DNA from: Salinivirgaceae bacterium
GTDB lineage: Bacteria > Bacteroidota > Bacteroidia > Bacteroidales > SZUA-534
DNA length: 64,000 nucleotides
Assembly: GCA_017645945.1 (NCBI GenBank)
Contig: JAGCNL010000016.1
Location: 124,001-188,000, forward strand
Reading direction: 5' to 3'
Shown here: positions 18,545 through 28,719 of the stretch, piece after piece
Numbering within the stretch: position 1 is the first letter of the stretch
Layout of the letters: each line of letters opens with the position of its first letter
The notes under the pieces: generated by a model
Told to the model about the DNA's origin: nothing
Databases searched by the model: none
Seen by the model: the letters and a program-made list of their open reading frames with translations, nothing else
Translations under genes and position numbers: made by a program

Positions 18545-21500
18545 ATGAAATCATTTTTAAAGAAAATGGTTGCGGCCGTTAGTCTGGTTGTGGCAATGGT
18601 TGCAAATGTTGAAGCCCAAAACAGTTTTGCCTATCAGGCAGTTATCCGCACCGCTAAAGGCGAATTGGTCAGCAACAAGGAGATTGCAATGCAGTTCAGT
18701 CTCATCTACGATGGGAAAGTTGTTTATTGCGAGACGCAAAAACCGACAACCAACCAGTACGGCAACGTGCAGGTTGAGGTGGGCAAGGGCCAGAAAGTCA
18801 GCGGCTCGTTTGCCGATGTGCCATGGAGCACAATGCAGGTTATGATGAAGATAGAGGCCGACCCCAATGGCGGCACCAATTATATTGACTTGGGAACCAT
18901 ACAGTTGCAGCCCGCACCGTACGCAATGTACGCGCCAGCAGCCGGTAAGGTGACTACCATTCAGGCAGGCGACCCCAAATCGGACAGCAACGCTCTGTTT
19001 GAGGTCAAGGACAAGGATGGCAACGTAGTGTTCGCCGTTTATCCTGACGGTGTTCGCGTGTTTGTTGACGATTCTGACAGCACAATTACAAAAGCCATCA
19101 GCACGGGCTTTGCAGTTTCTGGCCGCAAGGCAGCCAAAAATGGCGAGGAGGCCAATATTTTTGCGGTGAACGCACAGGGAACGCAAGTTTTTGTTAACGA
19201 GGAAGATACTGCAGGTGGCAAGGCGATGCAGACAGGCTTTGCCGTTTCAGGCCGTAAGGCTGCAAAAGACGGCTCCGACTTGTTTACAGTCGGCTCAACC
19301 GGCACGCAGGTTTACATTGATGAGGATGCTACCAAAGCAGTCCGCACAGGCTTTGCCGTTTCGGGCCGCAGAGGTGGAGCTAAGGATACGGACAAATATC
19401 TGGAAATCAATACTGACGGCACTCACGTCTATATCGACAACGAAGACGATTCAACCAAGGCTGTCCGCACGGGATTTGCCGTATCAGGCCGCAGAGGCGG
19501 AGCTAAGGATGCTGCAAAATACATGGAAATCAATGCCGACGGCACCAAAGTGTATGTTGGCGCAGATGGGAAAGCCATGCCAACAGGCTTTGCCGTTTCA
19601 GGCCGCAGAGGTGGAGCCAAAGGCAAGGAAATCAAATTGTTTGAGGTGAACAACTTCGGCACACAAATCTATATCGATGCAGAAAACGATAAGGCTATTA
19701 AGACAGGTTTTGCAGTGTCGGGGCGCAGAGGAGCAGCCAAAGACGGCAATTCTGACAGCAATCAGGATAAATATATGGTGATTGACGCTGACGGCACAGT
19801 CATATATGTTGATTATGAGGCGGCTAAAGCCATGCAGACTGGCTTCGCAGTTAGCGGTCGCAAGGCTGCAAAAGACGGCACTCCGAACACCATCTTGAAA
19901 GTTGACAACGCAGAGGGCACCCACATATATATTGAGGATGTCGACGGCAAGGTAATGCCAACGGGCTTCGCGGTAAGCGGACGGAAAGCCGCCAAGGACG
20001 GTGAGTCCGACCTGATGCGAATCACCGGCGACAAAACAACGATTACAGCCAAAAATCTGGGTATGCAGGACAAGGAGTCGGATAAGAGTATGATGTCCAT
20101 TACCTCCGACAGCACAAAAATTTTCACCGATGACCTTCAGCTGCTCAATCACAACGACTCCACTCTGCTGACCACAAACAACGGCAACGTGGAAGTTATG
20201 AACGACCTTGTGGTTTTGGGTGATGTGGCGCAAACGGTTGACGCTGACACAGTTGAGGATGTTCTGCCTATCTATATGGCTGTTGTGGAGAGGATTGATA
20301 CCATTGTGTGCGCCGACACAGCTCCAGGATTGCAGGCTGCCAAAGGCTACGCACTGCTGAAGATTTACGGCAACGGACTCTTTGCACAGAATCAAAATAT
20401 TGATGCAGAAGGAAATAACGTGATTCTGTTCGATGCCAACGGCAATCCCATCCAGCAACACCAAGCAGCAGCTGCAGCAGTGATTTTGGCAAAAGCATCG
20501 ACAGCCGATGCCAAACTGATTGTATGGCCGCTCAAGCAAGTCAACAACCTGAAAATCTGCTTCGGACTGATGGCGGCAGGCGATACTGCAAACCGCTATG
20601 TGAATGTTGAGGCATATGTCAACGCGAGCGCTCCTGTTGAGTGCCTTGTTGATGTGAAAGCAGAGGTTGACAGCCTTGGAACAGTGGTTGTAAACGGTCC
20701 GAAAGTTTACGGAGAGAAAGTTGATCTTGTGCCGCAACCCGTTGAGGGTTACCACTTTACGAAATGGACCGACGGCCGTCAGGCTAATCCGCGCACGGCG
20801 CTGATTCTGCACGACACCGCCTTTGCATCGGCAATTTTCAAAATCAACACCTATAATATAATAGCGAAAGCGAAAAACGGCAAGGTTGAAATCAGCGGCC
20901 CATGGAACGCCGACACCACCTTCAACCATGGCTCAAAAATTACTTTGAAGGCCATACCATTTGAAAATCATCACTTTATGGGTTGGAGTGATGGCGACAC
21001 CGCCAAACTGCGCCAATTCACCATAAAGAGCGACACCACGTTCGAGGCTGTGTTTGCTATCGACTCGTTCAACATTAAGCTGCAAGCCAAAAACGGCACG
21101 GTGGCAGGAGAGGGCGTGTACCCGTACGGCACCGAAATAGAGATTTCCGCCACAGCCGACACCGCTGCCGGTTATCACTTTGTGAACTGGAGCGACAACA
21201 TCGACGACAATCCGCGCAAGCTGATTGTAACTGAAAATCTGGAACTTACGGCCAACTTCGCCATCAATACCTACGCATTGACGTATAAGGTTGACGGTGA
21301 GATATTTGGCGATGTTGAAACTGTTGAATACGGCGCACCGCTCACCTTGCGTGATAGTTTGGTAAAAGAAGGCTACACCTTCAGCGGCTGGAGTGCGATT
21401 CCCGAAACAATGCCAAAGAATAACGTGACCGTCACAGGCTCGTGGAGTATCAACCAATACACAATCACCTTTAAATCAGACACAAACGTTGTTTATACGA

Positions 21501-24500
21501 CTGTCAAACAGGATTATAACACAACCTTTGATATGCCGAAAGAAGAACCTGTCAAGACTGGCTACACTTTCAAAGGCTGGAGCGACACTTTGACCACCAT
21601 TCCGGCAAAGGACACTACCATTACGGCTAAGTGGGAGATTAACAAGTACAAGGTGACATTCGACACCGACGGCGGGACAGAAATTGCGGCCATTGAGCAG
21701 GATTACAACACAGCCTTCGATATGCTGAAAAATGAACCTACCAAGGCAGGTTATAGCTTCAAAGGCTGGAGCGACACTTTGACCACCATCCCAGCAATGG
21801 ACATAACTATTACGGCAAAGTGGGAGATTGAAAAATACAAAATCGAATTCGATTACAACGGCGGCGCACTTGCCGAAGGTGTTACCAATCAGGCTGAATA
21901 TACAATTGAAAGCAAGGATATTACGCTTGCCGAGCCATCGCGCATAGGCTACGAATTTGAAGGTTGGGAGGGAACAGGCTTAACAGGGCCAACCAAGAAT
22001 GTTATAATCACCAAAGGCTCGACAGGAAACCGCTCGTACACAGCAAAGTGGAAGATTGAAAACTACGATATTAGCTACATTCTTGACAATAATGCATCTT
22101 GGGCCAGCGGTTGCAATCCGACTGTCAGCTACAACTATGAAACCGAAACAGTTACTCTGCCAACGAGCCAAAACATCGCCTGCGCAAGCCACACATTCGT
22201 AGGTTGGGTTGATGCCGCAGGAAACGCCATTACTGGTTGGAATGCTCACACTAGAGTAGGCTCGCTGGAACTTACTGCACAGTGGACTGTCAACCAATAT
22301 AGCGTAACCTTCAACGCGAACAACGCCTCGGCAGCAGGCTCAATGAATGCCGAATCGTTCACTCATGGTGAGCAACAAGCGCTGACAGCAAACGGTTTCA
22401 CTCTCGAAGGATACACATTCAAAGGGTGGTCGGAAGATGCAACCAGCACAGATGCCACATACACCGATGCTGCTTCAATTACTGTGGATAAACCTATGGT
22501 GCTTTATGCTGTTTGGGAAGTCAACCATCACAATCTCACTTGGGATGCCAACGGCGGCAACGCTTTGAGCGGCGACTACACCAATGGCCCAGAGGTTGAC
22601 TACGGTACTCAAATTACCCCGCCCGATGCTCCCACACGTGCAGGCTACGCCTTTGCAGGTTGGGCAACAACAGCTAATGCCACCACAGCAGAAACCGTGG
22701 CCACAACAATGCCAGACAACGATCTGACTTACTACGCTGTCTGGTTCAATGCACAGCTCTCGAGCTCAACCACAACATTCTGGAGAGGTTCAACTCTCAG
22801 CGTTGACGCTGCGTTTAAGACCAACAATGGTGGTGCTTACTCGCCTGATTCAGAGCAGCTCGGTTGGAATCTCTCGCTTAAATCCATTAATGGCACCGCC
22901 ACTTTGGCAGAATCCACTTCTGCAAACCTCACTATTCCGAATGGTATGAATTTTACTGACGGACAGCAATCTATCCTCCATGCGGCGCTCAACTATAATG
23001 GAACTCAAATTGCCGAGGCCGATTTCGTGCTTACAGCCGACCATCTGATACAAGGTATGGTTGCTGTAAAAGGCGCGACAATAAGCGGAGCAATTGACGA
23101 TGTAGAATCGGTGGTGTTCGTCGCTGGACGCGATGTTACTATACCTAACCTATATGTGTGTGATCATGAGGTTACGCAGGCTGAATATCAAGCTGTTATG
23201 GGTATAAACCCGAGCCATTTCAAAGACAACCCCGCCGATGGCGAAGTGCAAGAGAATCGACCTGTAGAGATGGTGAAGTGGCAGGATGCACTTGCATACT
23301 GCAATACGAAGAGTATTATAGATCATCTGACACCTTGCTATTCTGTAAATGGAGACACTAGTGCTAACGCATTACTTTCTGCTGATAATTTAACTATTGT
23401 ATGTGATTTCAATGCTAACGGCTATCGCTTGCCGACCGAAGCTGAGTGGGAATATATCGCGCGAGGTGGCAATGGTCTGGCAGGTACGCAGACAACGTAC
23501 AGTGGAAGCAATACGATCGGAGATGTTGCGTGGTACGAGGGTAACAGCGATAATAAGACCCATGAGGTTAAGAAAAAGGCTCCAAATTCGCTTGGTATAT
23601 ATGATATGACAGGTAATGTGGCAGAGTGGTGCTGGGATTTGTGGCACCCAGAATCATATTCTTATGGAGTCCGTGTCCTCCGAGGTGGAGAATGGGGATA
23701 TAGTTATAATAATGATCCAATCTACGTTTATTATACAGTTAGTACGGTTGCACATAGTGATGGCGGTGCACCTGGTTATGTGGGCAGTAATGACGGCTTC
23801 CGCATTGTCCGTACAGTAAATGACGGGCCCACAACCTGCATCTTTGTTGGTGAGAACGGCGACGACACCAACACAGGATCGTCAGTTAACTCTCCGTTGG
23901 CAACAATCTCGGCAGCGGCTTCAAAAATGAACGATGTCAATAATACCAACTACACCATCTATGTAAACGGCACACTCACTGGCTCTCAGACGCTTAGCGA
24001 GGAATTCAACGGCAAGGCAAAGAGCATCACACTTGGTGGTTTGAACACCACAGATAAGCTTGATGGCAACAACTCGGGCACGGTGCTTACCATCAACACA
24101 ACGGTTCCAGTAACGGTTAAGAACCTGACAATCACTGGTGGAAATGCAACGAATGGCGGAGGTATCTATTGCTCCGCTGGCAGTGATGTCACATTGGACA
24201 ACGGAGCCAAAGTGGCAGGAAACATTGCCCAAGAAAAAGGAGGTGGTGTGTATGTTGATGGAAAGGTTATTTCAAATGATACTATAAGAGGTAAACTCAC
24301 AATTAACAAATTGGCCGACATTTCGGACAATAATGTTGTTGTAGTACATTCTTCAGGAGATGATGGTGGTGCAGGTGTGTATGTGAACTATGGAATGATG
24401 TTGTTGAACGGAGGCGAAATTTCAAATAACTATCATGGCAATGATAGCGGTAATAGTTTTAACGCTACAACTGTTAATGGCCGTGGTGGTATCCGTTTGC

Positions 24501-27500
24501 AATGTGCAATATTTACAATGAGAGATGGAAAAATCTCAGGGAACAAATCCGGACACATGGGGGGGAACATTTTCTCTGTTGCATCTCGCATCGATATATG
24601 TGGCGGTGAAATATCGGATGGCGTCATAGGATACAATAACTCATCGTATGATGCCGTAGGCAGTGCATTGTTGCTTGATATCAAAACGGTTTTGAATATG
24701 AGCGGAGGAAAAATCATCGGTAACAAAACGTGGGCTGGGCAAAATAAAATTGGCAGAGGCGCAGTTGTAGTTTGCGATAGTAGCATATTCAATATGTCGG
24801 GCGGTACAATAAGCGGCAACACAATTGAATCGGGTGGAAATAGATATGGTAGCGCAGTTTGCGTGATTGATAATGGAGTATTTAATATCAGCGATTCCGC
24901 CAATATTGCTTCCAACAATGATGTTCATCTGAACTCTGATAGAATTATCAACATTACTGCCCCGCTCGATAGCGCATTGGTGGCAACCATCACACCGCTG
25001 ACATACGCCACCAACCAGTCTGTTCTTAGCGGTGACGCGGCTCTTGTTGCCTCACAGCGCACCAAGTTTGCAATTACTCCGCAAATCAATGGAACCGAAA
25101 CAATCCGTTGGAGCATCTCGCCCGACGGCAAGCTGCTCAAGGCCGATTTTGTGCCTGTTCAGGGTACTTATTACGACGGCTCGCAGCGAGTTGACACCTC
25201 TCACATCTTCATCGAAGGACGCCGGTTGGCCATCCAGGACCTCTACGCTTGCGACCACGAGGTTACTCAGGCTGAGTATGAGGCTGTGATGGGCCAGGGC
25301 TCGAACCCAAGCCACTTTACAACCGACCCCGCAACAGACGAAGTGCAGAGTCGCCGCCCGGTTGATAATGTGAACTGGTACACTGCAATTGCCTACTGCA
25401 ACAAACTCAGCATGGCCGAGAATCTAACGCCGTGCTACACCATAAAAGGCAGCACCACCCCCGCAAACTGGGGCTCAGTGCCAACAGAGAACGACCCAGA
25501 TTGGAATGCCGCCGAGTGCGACTTCAACGCAAACGGCTACCGTCTGCCCACCGAGGCTGAGTGGGAGTATCTGGCCCGCAACGGAAACCTAACCGGCACA
25601 CAAACGGCATACAGCGGCAGCACCTCGCTCGATGTTGTGGGCTGGTACAGCGAGAACAGCAATTCTATAACCCACGAGGTGAAGCAGAAGGAACCAAACA
25701 CACTCGGTCTGTACGATATGAGCGGCAACATTTGGGAGTGGGTTTGGGACTGGTATTCAACCTCGGTTGACAACAACACCGCAGCCACCGGCGTATTGTC
25801 GGGTTCGAAACGCGCCGGACGTGGCGGTTGTTGGAGTTTGAATTCTAATTTCAGCCAGGTTGCTTTCCTGCACGGCAACGTCCCCGAATACATTAATCAG
25901 GATATTGGCTTCCGCGTAGTGCGCACGGCATCGAACACCGATACCTGCATCATAACCTTCAACACCAACGGCGGCTCGGCCATTGCGCCTATGACGGTTT
26001 GGAACGGCTACCGGCTGGATGTTAAGCCAGTAAAGGACGCGCTCAACTTCGGCGGCTGGTACACCGACAGCGAGCTTACAAAACCGTTCGAGGGAGGTTC
26101 TTTTGTTACATCCGACACAACACTCTACGCCAAATGGCTGAGCGATTTCATTGAGGTGCCGGGAACTTATTTCGACGGCACGGAAACTGTTGCCACATCT
26201 GTAGTCTTTACCGCTGGCAGCGAGTTCCCAATTCAGAATATGCTTGTTTGCGACCATGAGGTTACGCAGCGCGAATGGGAAACTGTTATGGGCATATCGC
26301 AGGCGGAAATGGATGAAATGGATAAAAAGGACGACGAAGCAGATAATGGAGTTCATGGCATCGGCGATAACAATCCAGCATATCGTGTCACATGGTACGC
26401 AGCCATTGCCTACTGCAACAAACGCAGCTTGGACGAAGACCTCAATCCTGTTTATACGGTTGATGGGATGTCCAATGAAAATTGGGGAGACCTTAATTAT
26501 AATGATATACCACGGAATAACGACGATGACGTTTGGAAAGCCGTAACCTGCGATTTCACCAAGAACGGCTACCGTCTGCCCACCGAGGCCGAGTGGGAGT
26601 ATCTGGCTCGTGGCGGTAATCTTTCCAATAACGAACAAACTAGTTACAGCGGCAGCGATGAAATAGGAGATGTTGCTTGGTATAAGGGTAATAGCGGTGA
26701 TAATGGTGGTGATACAAATGGCAAAACGCACGAAGTTAAGACAAAGGCTCCTAATAATCTTGTTCTTTACGACATGAGCGGTAACGTATGGGAGTGGTGT
26801 TGGGATTCAGATTTGCAAAGTTCAACACATGAACGCCACACTCGCGGTGGTTCCTGGGACTGTTGGGGAGACCATCAAAGCACTGTACATAAATGGTGTA
26901 ATGTCAATACAAGAGCCACCGATGAACCGTATGAACTTAAACACGACTTGGGTCTCCGCGTAGTTCGCACGGTGGTTTCAAACGAAACATGCCAAGTAAC
27001 CATCAACAATGGTACAAACCCTGAAAGGTACTATGTTTTGAAGGGTTACTATATAACCGTCCCCGCTATTCCAACACGTGCCGGCTACATCTTTGAGGGT
27101 TGGTACAGCGATGAGGAATGCGAAACACCTTACAACTTTAAAGCGGCTGTAACTGGTGACGTGACGCTCTATGCGAAGTGGAAGAAAATCTACGCCAAAG
27201 TGGGCGGCACGTTCTATTCCGATTTGCAATCGACCATTTCAGCCATCAGTCAGGTTTCTGAAGATGTTACGATAGAACTCTACGATGCGGTAAAAGCTGA
27301 CGAATTAGGCAAGGCAGATGAGCCGAATACCATCATCTATGCAGTCAAACACATACAAAGCCAAATTGGAGTAACTCTTGTGGTGCCTGAGGGAGCGAAT
27401 ATTGCGCTTGACAGCGATTGCTCAAATATGTTCAGCGAATGCAGTAACCTTGTATCGGCCGATTTGCGAGGGTTCAACACAAGCGGAGTCACCAATATGA

Positions 27501-28621
27501 GCTATATGTTCTACAGATGCTCGGCACTCACCATGCTCGATGTGAGCGGTTTCAACACCGCGAATGTCACCAATATGCTCGATATGTTTGGTAATTGCGA
27601 ATCGCTTACAACACTCGATTTGAGCAACTTCAACACAAGTAATTGCAGTGATATTGCTGCCATGTTTGAGAATTGCGAATCACTCACAACGCTCGATTTG
27701 AGCAGTTTCAACACAAGCAAAGACCCCCAGATGACTTGTATGTTCCAAAACTGCCCAGAACTCACCACCATTTATGCGGCAAGCGGAGCCGATTGGTCGG
27801 GTGTTGGCAGTTCCAATAATATGTTCAACGGTTGCACCGCATTGGAAGGCGGCAACGGCACCAAATACAACAGTAGCTATATCGACGCCACCTACGCCCG
27901 CATCGATAAAGAGGGCCAGAAGGGCTACTTCACAGTCATTCCGTATTATGCCAAGGTTGGTGATGTTTTATACTACGATTATGCAACAACCATTGAGGCC
28001 ATCACAAACGCCTCTGGCAGCACTAAAGTGGTTATTTACAAAGGAACAGCAGGGGAGTTAGGCAAAGTTGGAACATCTTCTCCCAGTGGAATCATTGGCG
28101 CCATCATGAGTAACAGCAATGCACAGTTCAGTTTTGTGGTACCTGAAGGAGCGAATATTGTTTTGTCAGGCGACGATTGTGAGAATATGTTCGCAGGCTT
28201 GAACAATCTCATATCTGCCGACTTGCGCGGGTTCAACACAAGTAGTGTTACCAATATGTCCGCCATGTTTTGGAATTGTCCTGAACTCATATCTCTGAAT
28301 ATTACCAATTTCATCACCAATAATGTTACGCGTATGGACAACATGTTCGTGGCTTGCTATAAACTCACTACGATAGATGTCAGCAGCTTCAACACGGGTA
28401 AGGTTGAATATATGGATCGTATGTTCGCTGCTTGTACGGAACTCACAACCATTTACGCGGCAGCTGGAGCTAATTGGAAAACGAGTGTTTTAAAATCATC
28501 GGTAGAAATGTTCTTGAATAGCGAGAAATTGCCAAGCTACAGAGATGATTGTATCGATGCCACCTATGCCCGCATTAACGGTGGCGAAACTAATAGGGGG
28601 TATTTCACCGTTAAAAATTAG
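18545..28621 (+). CDS. Giant mosaic surface protein (3358 aa)
   Basis: Probably an exported adhesin-like protein. Order: signal peptide (MKSFLKKMVAAVSLVVAMVA...AQ); eight about 38-residue repeats with TGFAVSGR (about 185-495); InlB/Flg_new-type repeats with GYTFKGWS-like cores (about 735-1400); FGE-like module 1 (about 1523-1757); a Gly/Asn-rich parallel beta-helix (about 1766-2139); FGE-like 2 (about 2206-2462); an InlB unit; FGE-like 3 (about 2537-2811); another InlB unit; two BspA-like DUF285 blocks of MFxxCxxLxxLDLSxFNT repeats (about 2882-3358). FGE units carry CDHEVTQ, YRLPTEAEWEY and YDMSGNVWEW but not the catalytic Cys pair, so sulfatase activation is unlikely. No T9SS sorting domain is seen. 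I chose the ATG at 18545 over 18479 because it begins the signal peptide. Confidence 0.88.
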   Translation: MKSFLKKMVAAVSLVVAMVANVEAQNSFAYQAVIRTAKGELVSNKEIAMQFSLIYDGKVVYCETQKPTTNQYGNVQVEVGKGQKVSGSFADVPWSTMQVMMKIEADPNGGTNYIDLGTIQLQPAPYAMYAPAAGKVTTIQAGDPKSDSNALFEVKDKDGNVVFAVYPDGVRVFVDDSDSTITKAISTGFAVSGRKAAKNGEEANIFAVNAQGTQVFVNEEDTAGGKAMQTGFAVSGRKAAKDGSDLFTVGSTGTQVYIDEDATKAVRTGFAVSGRRGGAKDTDKYLEINTDGTHVYIDNEDDSTKAVRTGFAVSGRRGGAKDAAKYMEINADGTKVYVGADGKAMPTGFAVSGRRGGAKGKEIKLFEVNNFGTQIYIDAENDKAIKTGFAVSGRRGAAKDGNSDSNQDKYMVIDADGTVIYVDYEAAKAMQTGFAVSGRKAAKDGTPNTILKVDNAEGTHIYIEDVDGKVMPTGFAVSGRKAAKDGESDLMRITGDKTTITAKNLGMQDKESDKSMMSITSDSTKIFTDDLQLLNHNDSTLLTTNNGNVEVMNDLVVLGDVAQTVDADTVEDVLPIYMAVVERIDTIVCADTAPGLQAAKGYALLKIYGNGLFAQNQNIDAEGNNVILFDANGNPIQQHQAAAAAVILAKASTADAKLIVWPLKQVNNLKICFGLMAAGDTANRYVNVEAYVNASAPVECLVDVKAEVDSLGTVVVNGPKVYGEKVDLVPQPVEGYHFTKWTDGRQANPRTALILHDTAFASAIFKINTYNIIAKAKNGKVEISGPWNADTTFNHGSKITLKAIPFENHHFMGWSDGDTAKLRQFTIKSDTTFEAVFAIDSFNIKLQAKNGTVAGEGVYPYGTEIEISATADTAAGYHFVNWSDNIDDNPRKLIVTENLELTANFAINTYALTYKVDGEIFGDVETVEYGAPLTLRDSLVKEGYTFSGWSAIPETMPKNNVTVTGSWSINQYTITFKSDTNVVYTTVKQDYNTTFDMPKEEPVKTGYTFKGWSDTLTTIPAKDTTITAKWEINKYKVTFDTDGGTEIAAIEQDYNTAFDMLKNEPTKAGYSFKGWSDTLTTIPAMDITITAKWEIEKYKIEFDYNGGALAEGVTNQAEYTIESKDITLAEPSRIGYEFEGWEGTGLTGPTKNVIITKGSTGNRSYTAKWKIENYDISYILDNNASWASGCNPTVSYNYETETVTLPTSQNIACASHTFVGWVDAAGNAITGWNAHTRVGSLELTAQWTVNQYSVTFNANNASAAGSMNAESFTHGEQQALTANGFTLEGYTFKGWSEDATSTDATYTDAASITVDKPMVLYAVWEVNHHNLTWDANGGNALSGDYTNGPEVDYGTQITPPDAPTRAGYAFAGWATTANATTAETVATTMPDNDLTYYAVWFNAQLSSSTTTFWRGSTLSVDAAFKTNNGGAYSPDSEQLGWNLSLKSINGTATLAESTSANLTIPNGMNFTDGQQSILHAALNYNGTQIAEADFVLTADHLIQGMVAVKGATISGAIDDVESVVFVAGRDVTIPNLYVCDHEVTQAEYQAVMGINPSHFKDNPADGEVQENRPVEMVKWQDALAYCNTKSIIDHLTPCYSVNGDTSANALLSADNLTIVCDFNANGYRLPTEAEWEYIARGGNGLAGTQTTYSGSNTIGDVAWYEGNSDNKTHEVKKKAPNSLGIYDMTGNVAEWCWDLWHPESYSYGVRVLRGGEWGYSYNNDPIYVYYTVSTVAHSDGGAPGYVGSNDGFRIVRTVNDGPTTCIFVGENGDDTNTGSSVNSPLATISAAASKMNDVNNTNYTIYVNGTLTGSQTLSEEFNGKAKSITLGGLNTTDKLDGNNSGTVLTINTTVPVTVKNLTITGGNATNGGGIYCSAGSDVTLDNGAKVAGNIAQEKGGGVYVDGKVISNDTIRGKLTINKLADISDNNVVVVHSSGDDGGAGVYVNYGMMLLNGGEISNNYHGNDSGNSFNATTVNGRGGIRLQCAIFTMRDGKISGNKSGHMGGNIFSVASRIDICGGEISDGVIGYNNSSYDAVGSALLLDIKTVLNMSGGKIIGNKTWAGQNKIGRGAVVVCDSSIFNMSGGTISGNTIESGGNRYGSAVCVIDNGVFNISDSANIASNNDVHLNSDRIINITAPLDSALVATITPLTYATNQSVLSGDAALVASQRTKFAITPQINGTETIRWSISPDGKLLKADFVPVQGTYYDGSQRVDTSHIFIEGRRLAIQDLYACDHEVTQAEYEAVMGQGSNPSHFTTDPATDEVQSRRPVDNVNWYTAIAYCNKLSMAENLTPCYTIKGSTTPANWGSVPTENDPDWNAAECDFNANGYRLPTEAEWEYLARNGNLTGTQTAYSGSTSLDVVGWYSENSNSITHEVKQKEPNTLGLYDMSGNIWEWVWDWYSTSVDNNTAATGVLSGSKRAGRGGCWSLNSNFSQVAFLHGNVPEYINQDIGFRVVRTASNTDTCIITFNTNGGSAIAPMTVWNGYRLDVKPVKDALNFGGWYTDSELTKPFEGGSFVTSDTTLYAKWLSDFIEVPGTYFDGTETVATSVVFTAGSEFPIQNMLVCDHEVTQREWETVMGISQAEMDEMDKKDDEADNGVHGIGDNNPAYRVTWYAAIAYCNKRSLDEDLNPVYTVDGMSNENWGDLNYNDIPRNNDDDVWKAVTCDFTKNGYRLPTEAEWEYLARGGNLSNNEQTSYSGSDEIGDVAWYKGNSGDNGGDTNGKTHEVKTKAPNNLVLYDMSGNVWEWCWDSDLQSSTHERHTRGGSWDCWGDHQSTVHKWCNVNTRATDEPYELKHDLGLRVVRTVVSNETCQVTINNGTNPERYYVLKGYYITVPAIPTRAGYIFEGWYSDEECETPYNFKAAVTGDVTLYAKWKKIYAKVGGTFYSDLQSTISAISQVSEDVTIELYDAVKADELGKADEPNTIIYAVKHIQSQIGVTLVVPEGANIALDSDCSNMFSECSNLVSADLRGFNTSGVTNMSYMFYRCSALTMLDVSGFNTANVTNMLDMFGNCESLTTLDLSNFNTSNCSDIAAMFENCESLTTLDLSSFNTSKDPQMTCMFQNCPELTTIYAASGADWSGVGSSNNMFNGCTALEGGNGTKYNSSYIDATYARIDKEGQKGYFTVIPYYAKVGDVLYYDYATTIEAITNASGSTKVVIYKGTAGELGKVGTSSPSGIIGAIMSNSNAQFSFVVPEGANIVLSGDDCENMFAGLNNLISADLRGFNTSSVTNMSAMFWNCPELISLNITNFITNNVTRMDNMFVACYKLTTIDVSSFNTGKVEYMDRMFAACTELTTIYAAAGANWKTSVLKSSVEMFLNSEKLPSYRDDCIDATYARINGGETNRGYFTVKN
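19090..20030 (+). repeat. Eight in-gene TGFAVSGR repeats
   Basis: Eight copies of a 110-130 nt unit, each with a near-identical TGFAVSGR core, followed by either KAAKDG or RRGGAKD and then a variable G(T/V)xVY(I/V)D segment. DNA conservation is highest over the core, which makes recombination between units likely. Similar FAVGG repeats occur in other Bacteroidetes surface proteins. Confidence 0.8.
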
Positions 28622-28655
28622 CGGATACTTTACTAACGGCAACAACAATAAAAAC

Positions 28656-28700
28656 AGCACCATCCGAAAGGGCAAAACCTAAAGGGTGGTGCTTTTTTTT
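28656..28700 (+). terminator. Terminator after the giant gene
   Basis: AGCACCATCC (28656-28665) pairs with GGGTGGTGCT (28684-28693) with one G-T pair, then eight T. It lies between convergent genes. Confidence 0.85.
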
Positions 28701-28719
28701 GTTGCAGGAGTGATAAAAA

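Noticed and set aside
19090..20030. Regular repeats that could be mistaken for a CRISPR array
   Set aside because: The units are in frame within a long coding sequence and are not separated by unique spacers of constant length.
19598..20929. A 443-codon open frame antisense to the giant gene
   Set aside because: Low-complexity Cys/His/Val-rich translation opposite a clear coding region.
23112..26975. Active formylglycine-generating enzyme (sulfatase activation)
   Set aside because: None of the three modules has the catalytic Cys pair, and no sulfatase gene is in the window.
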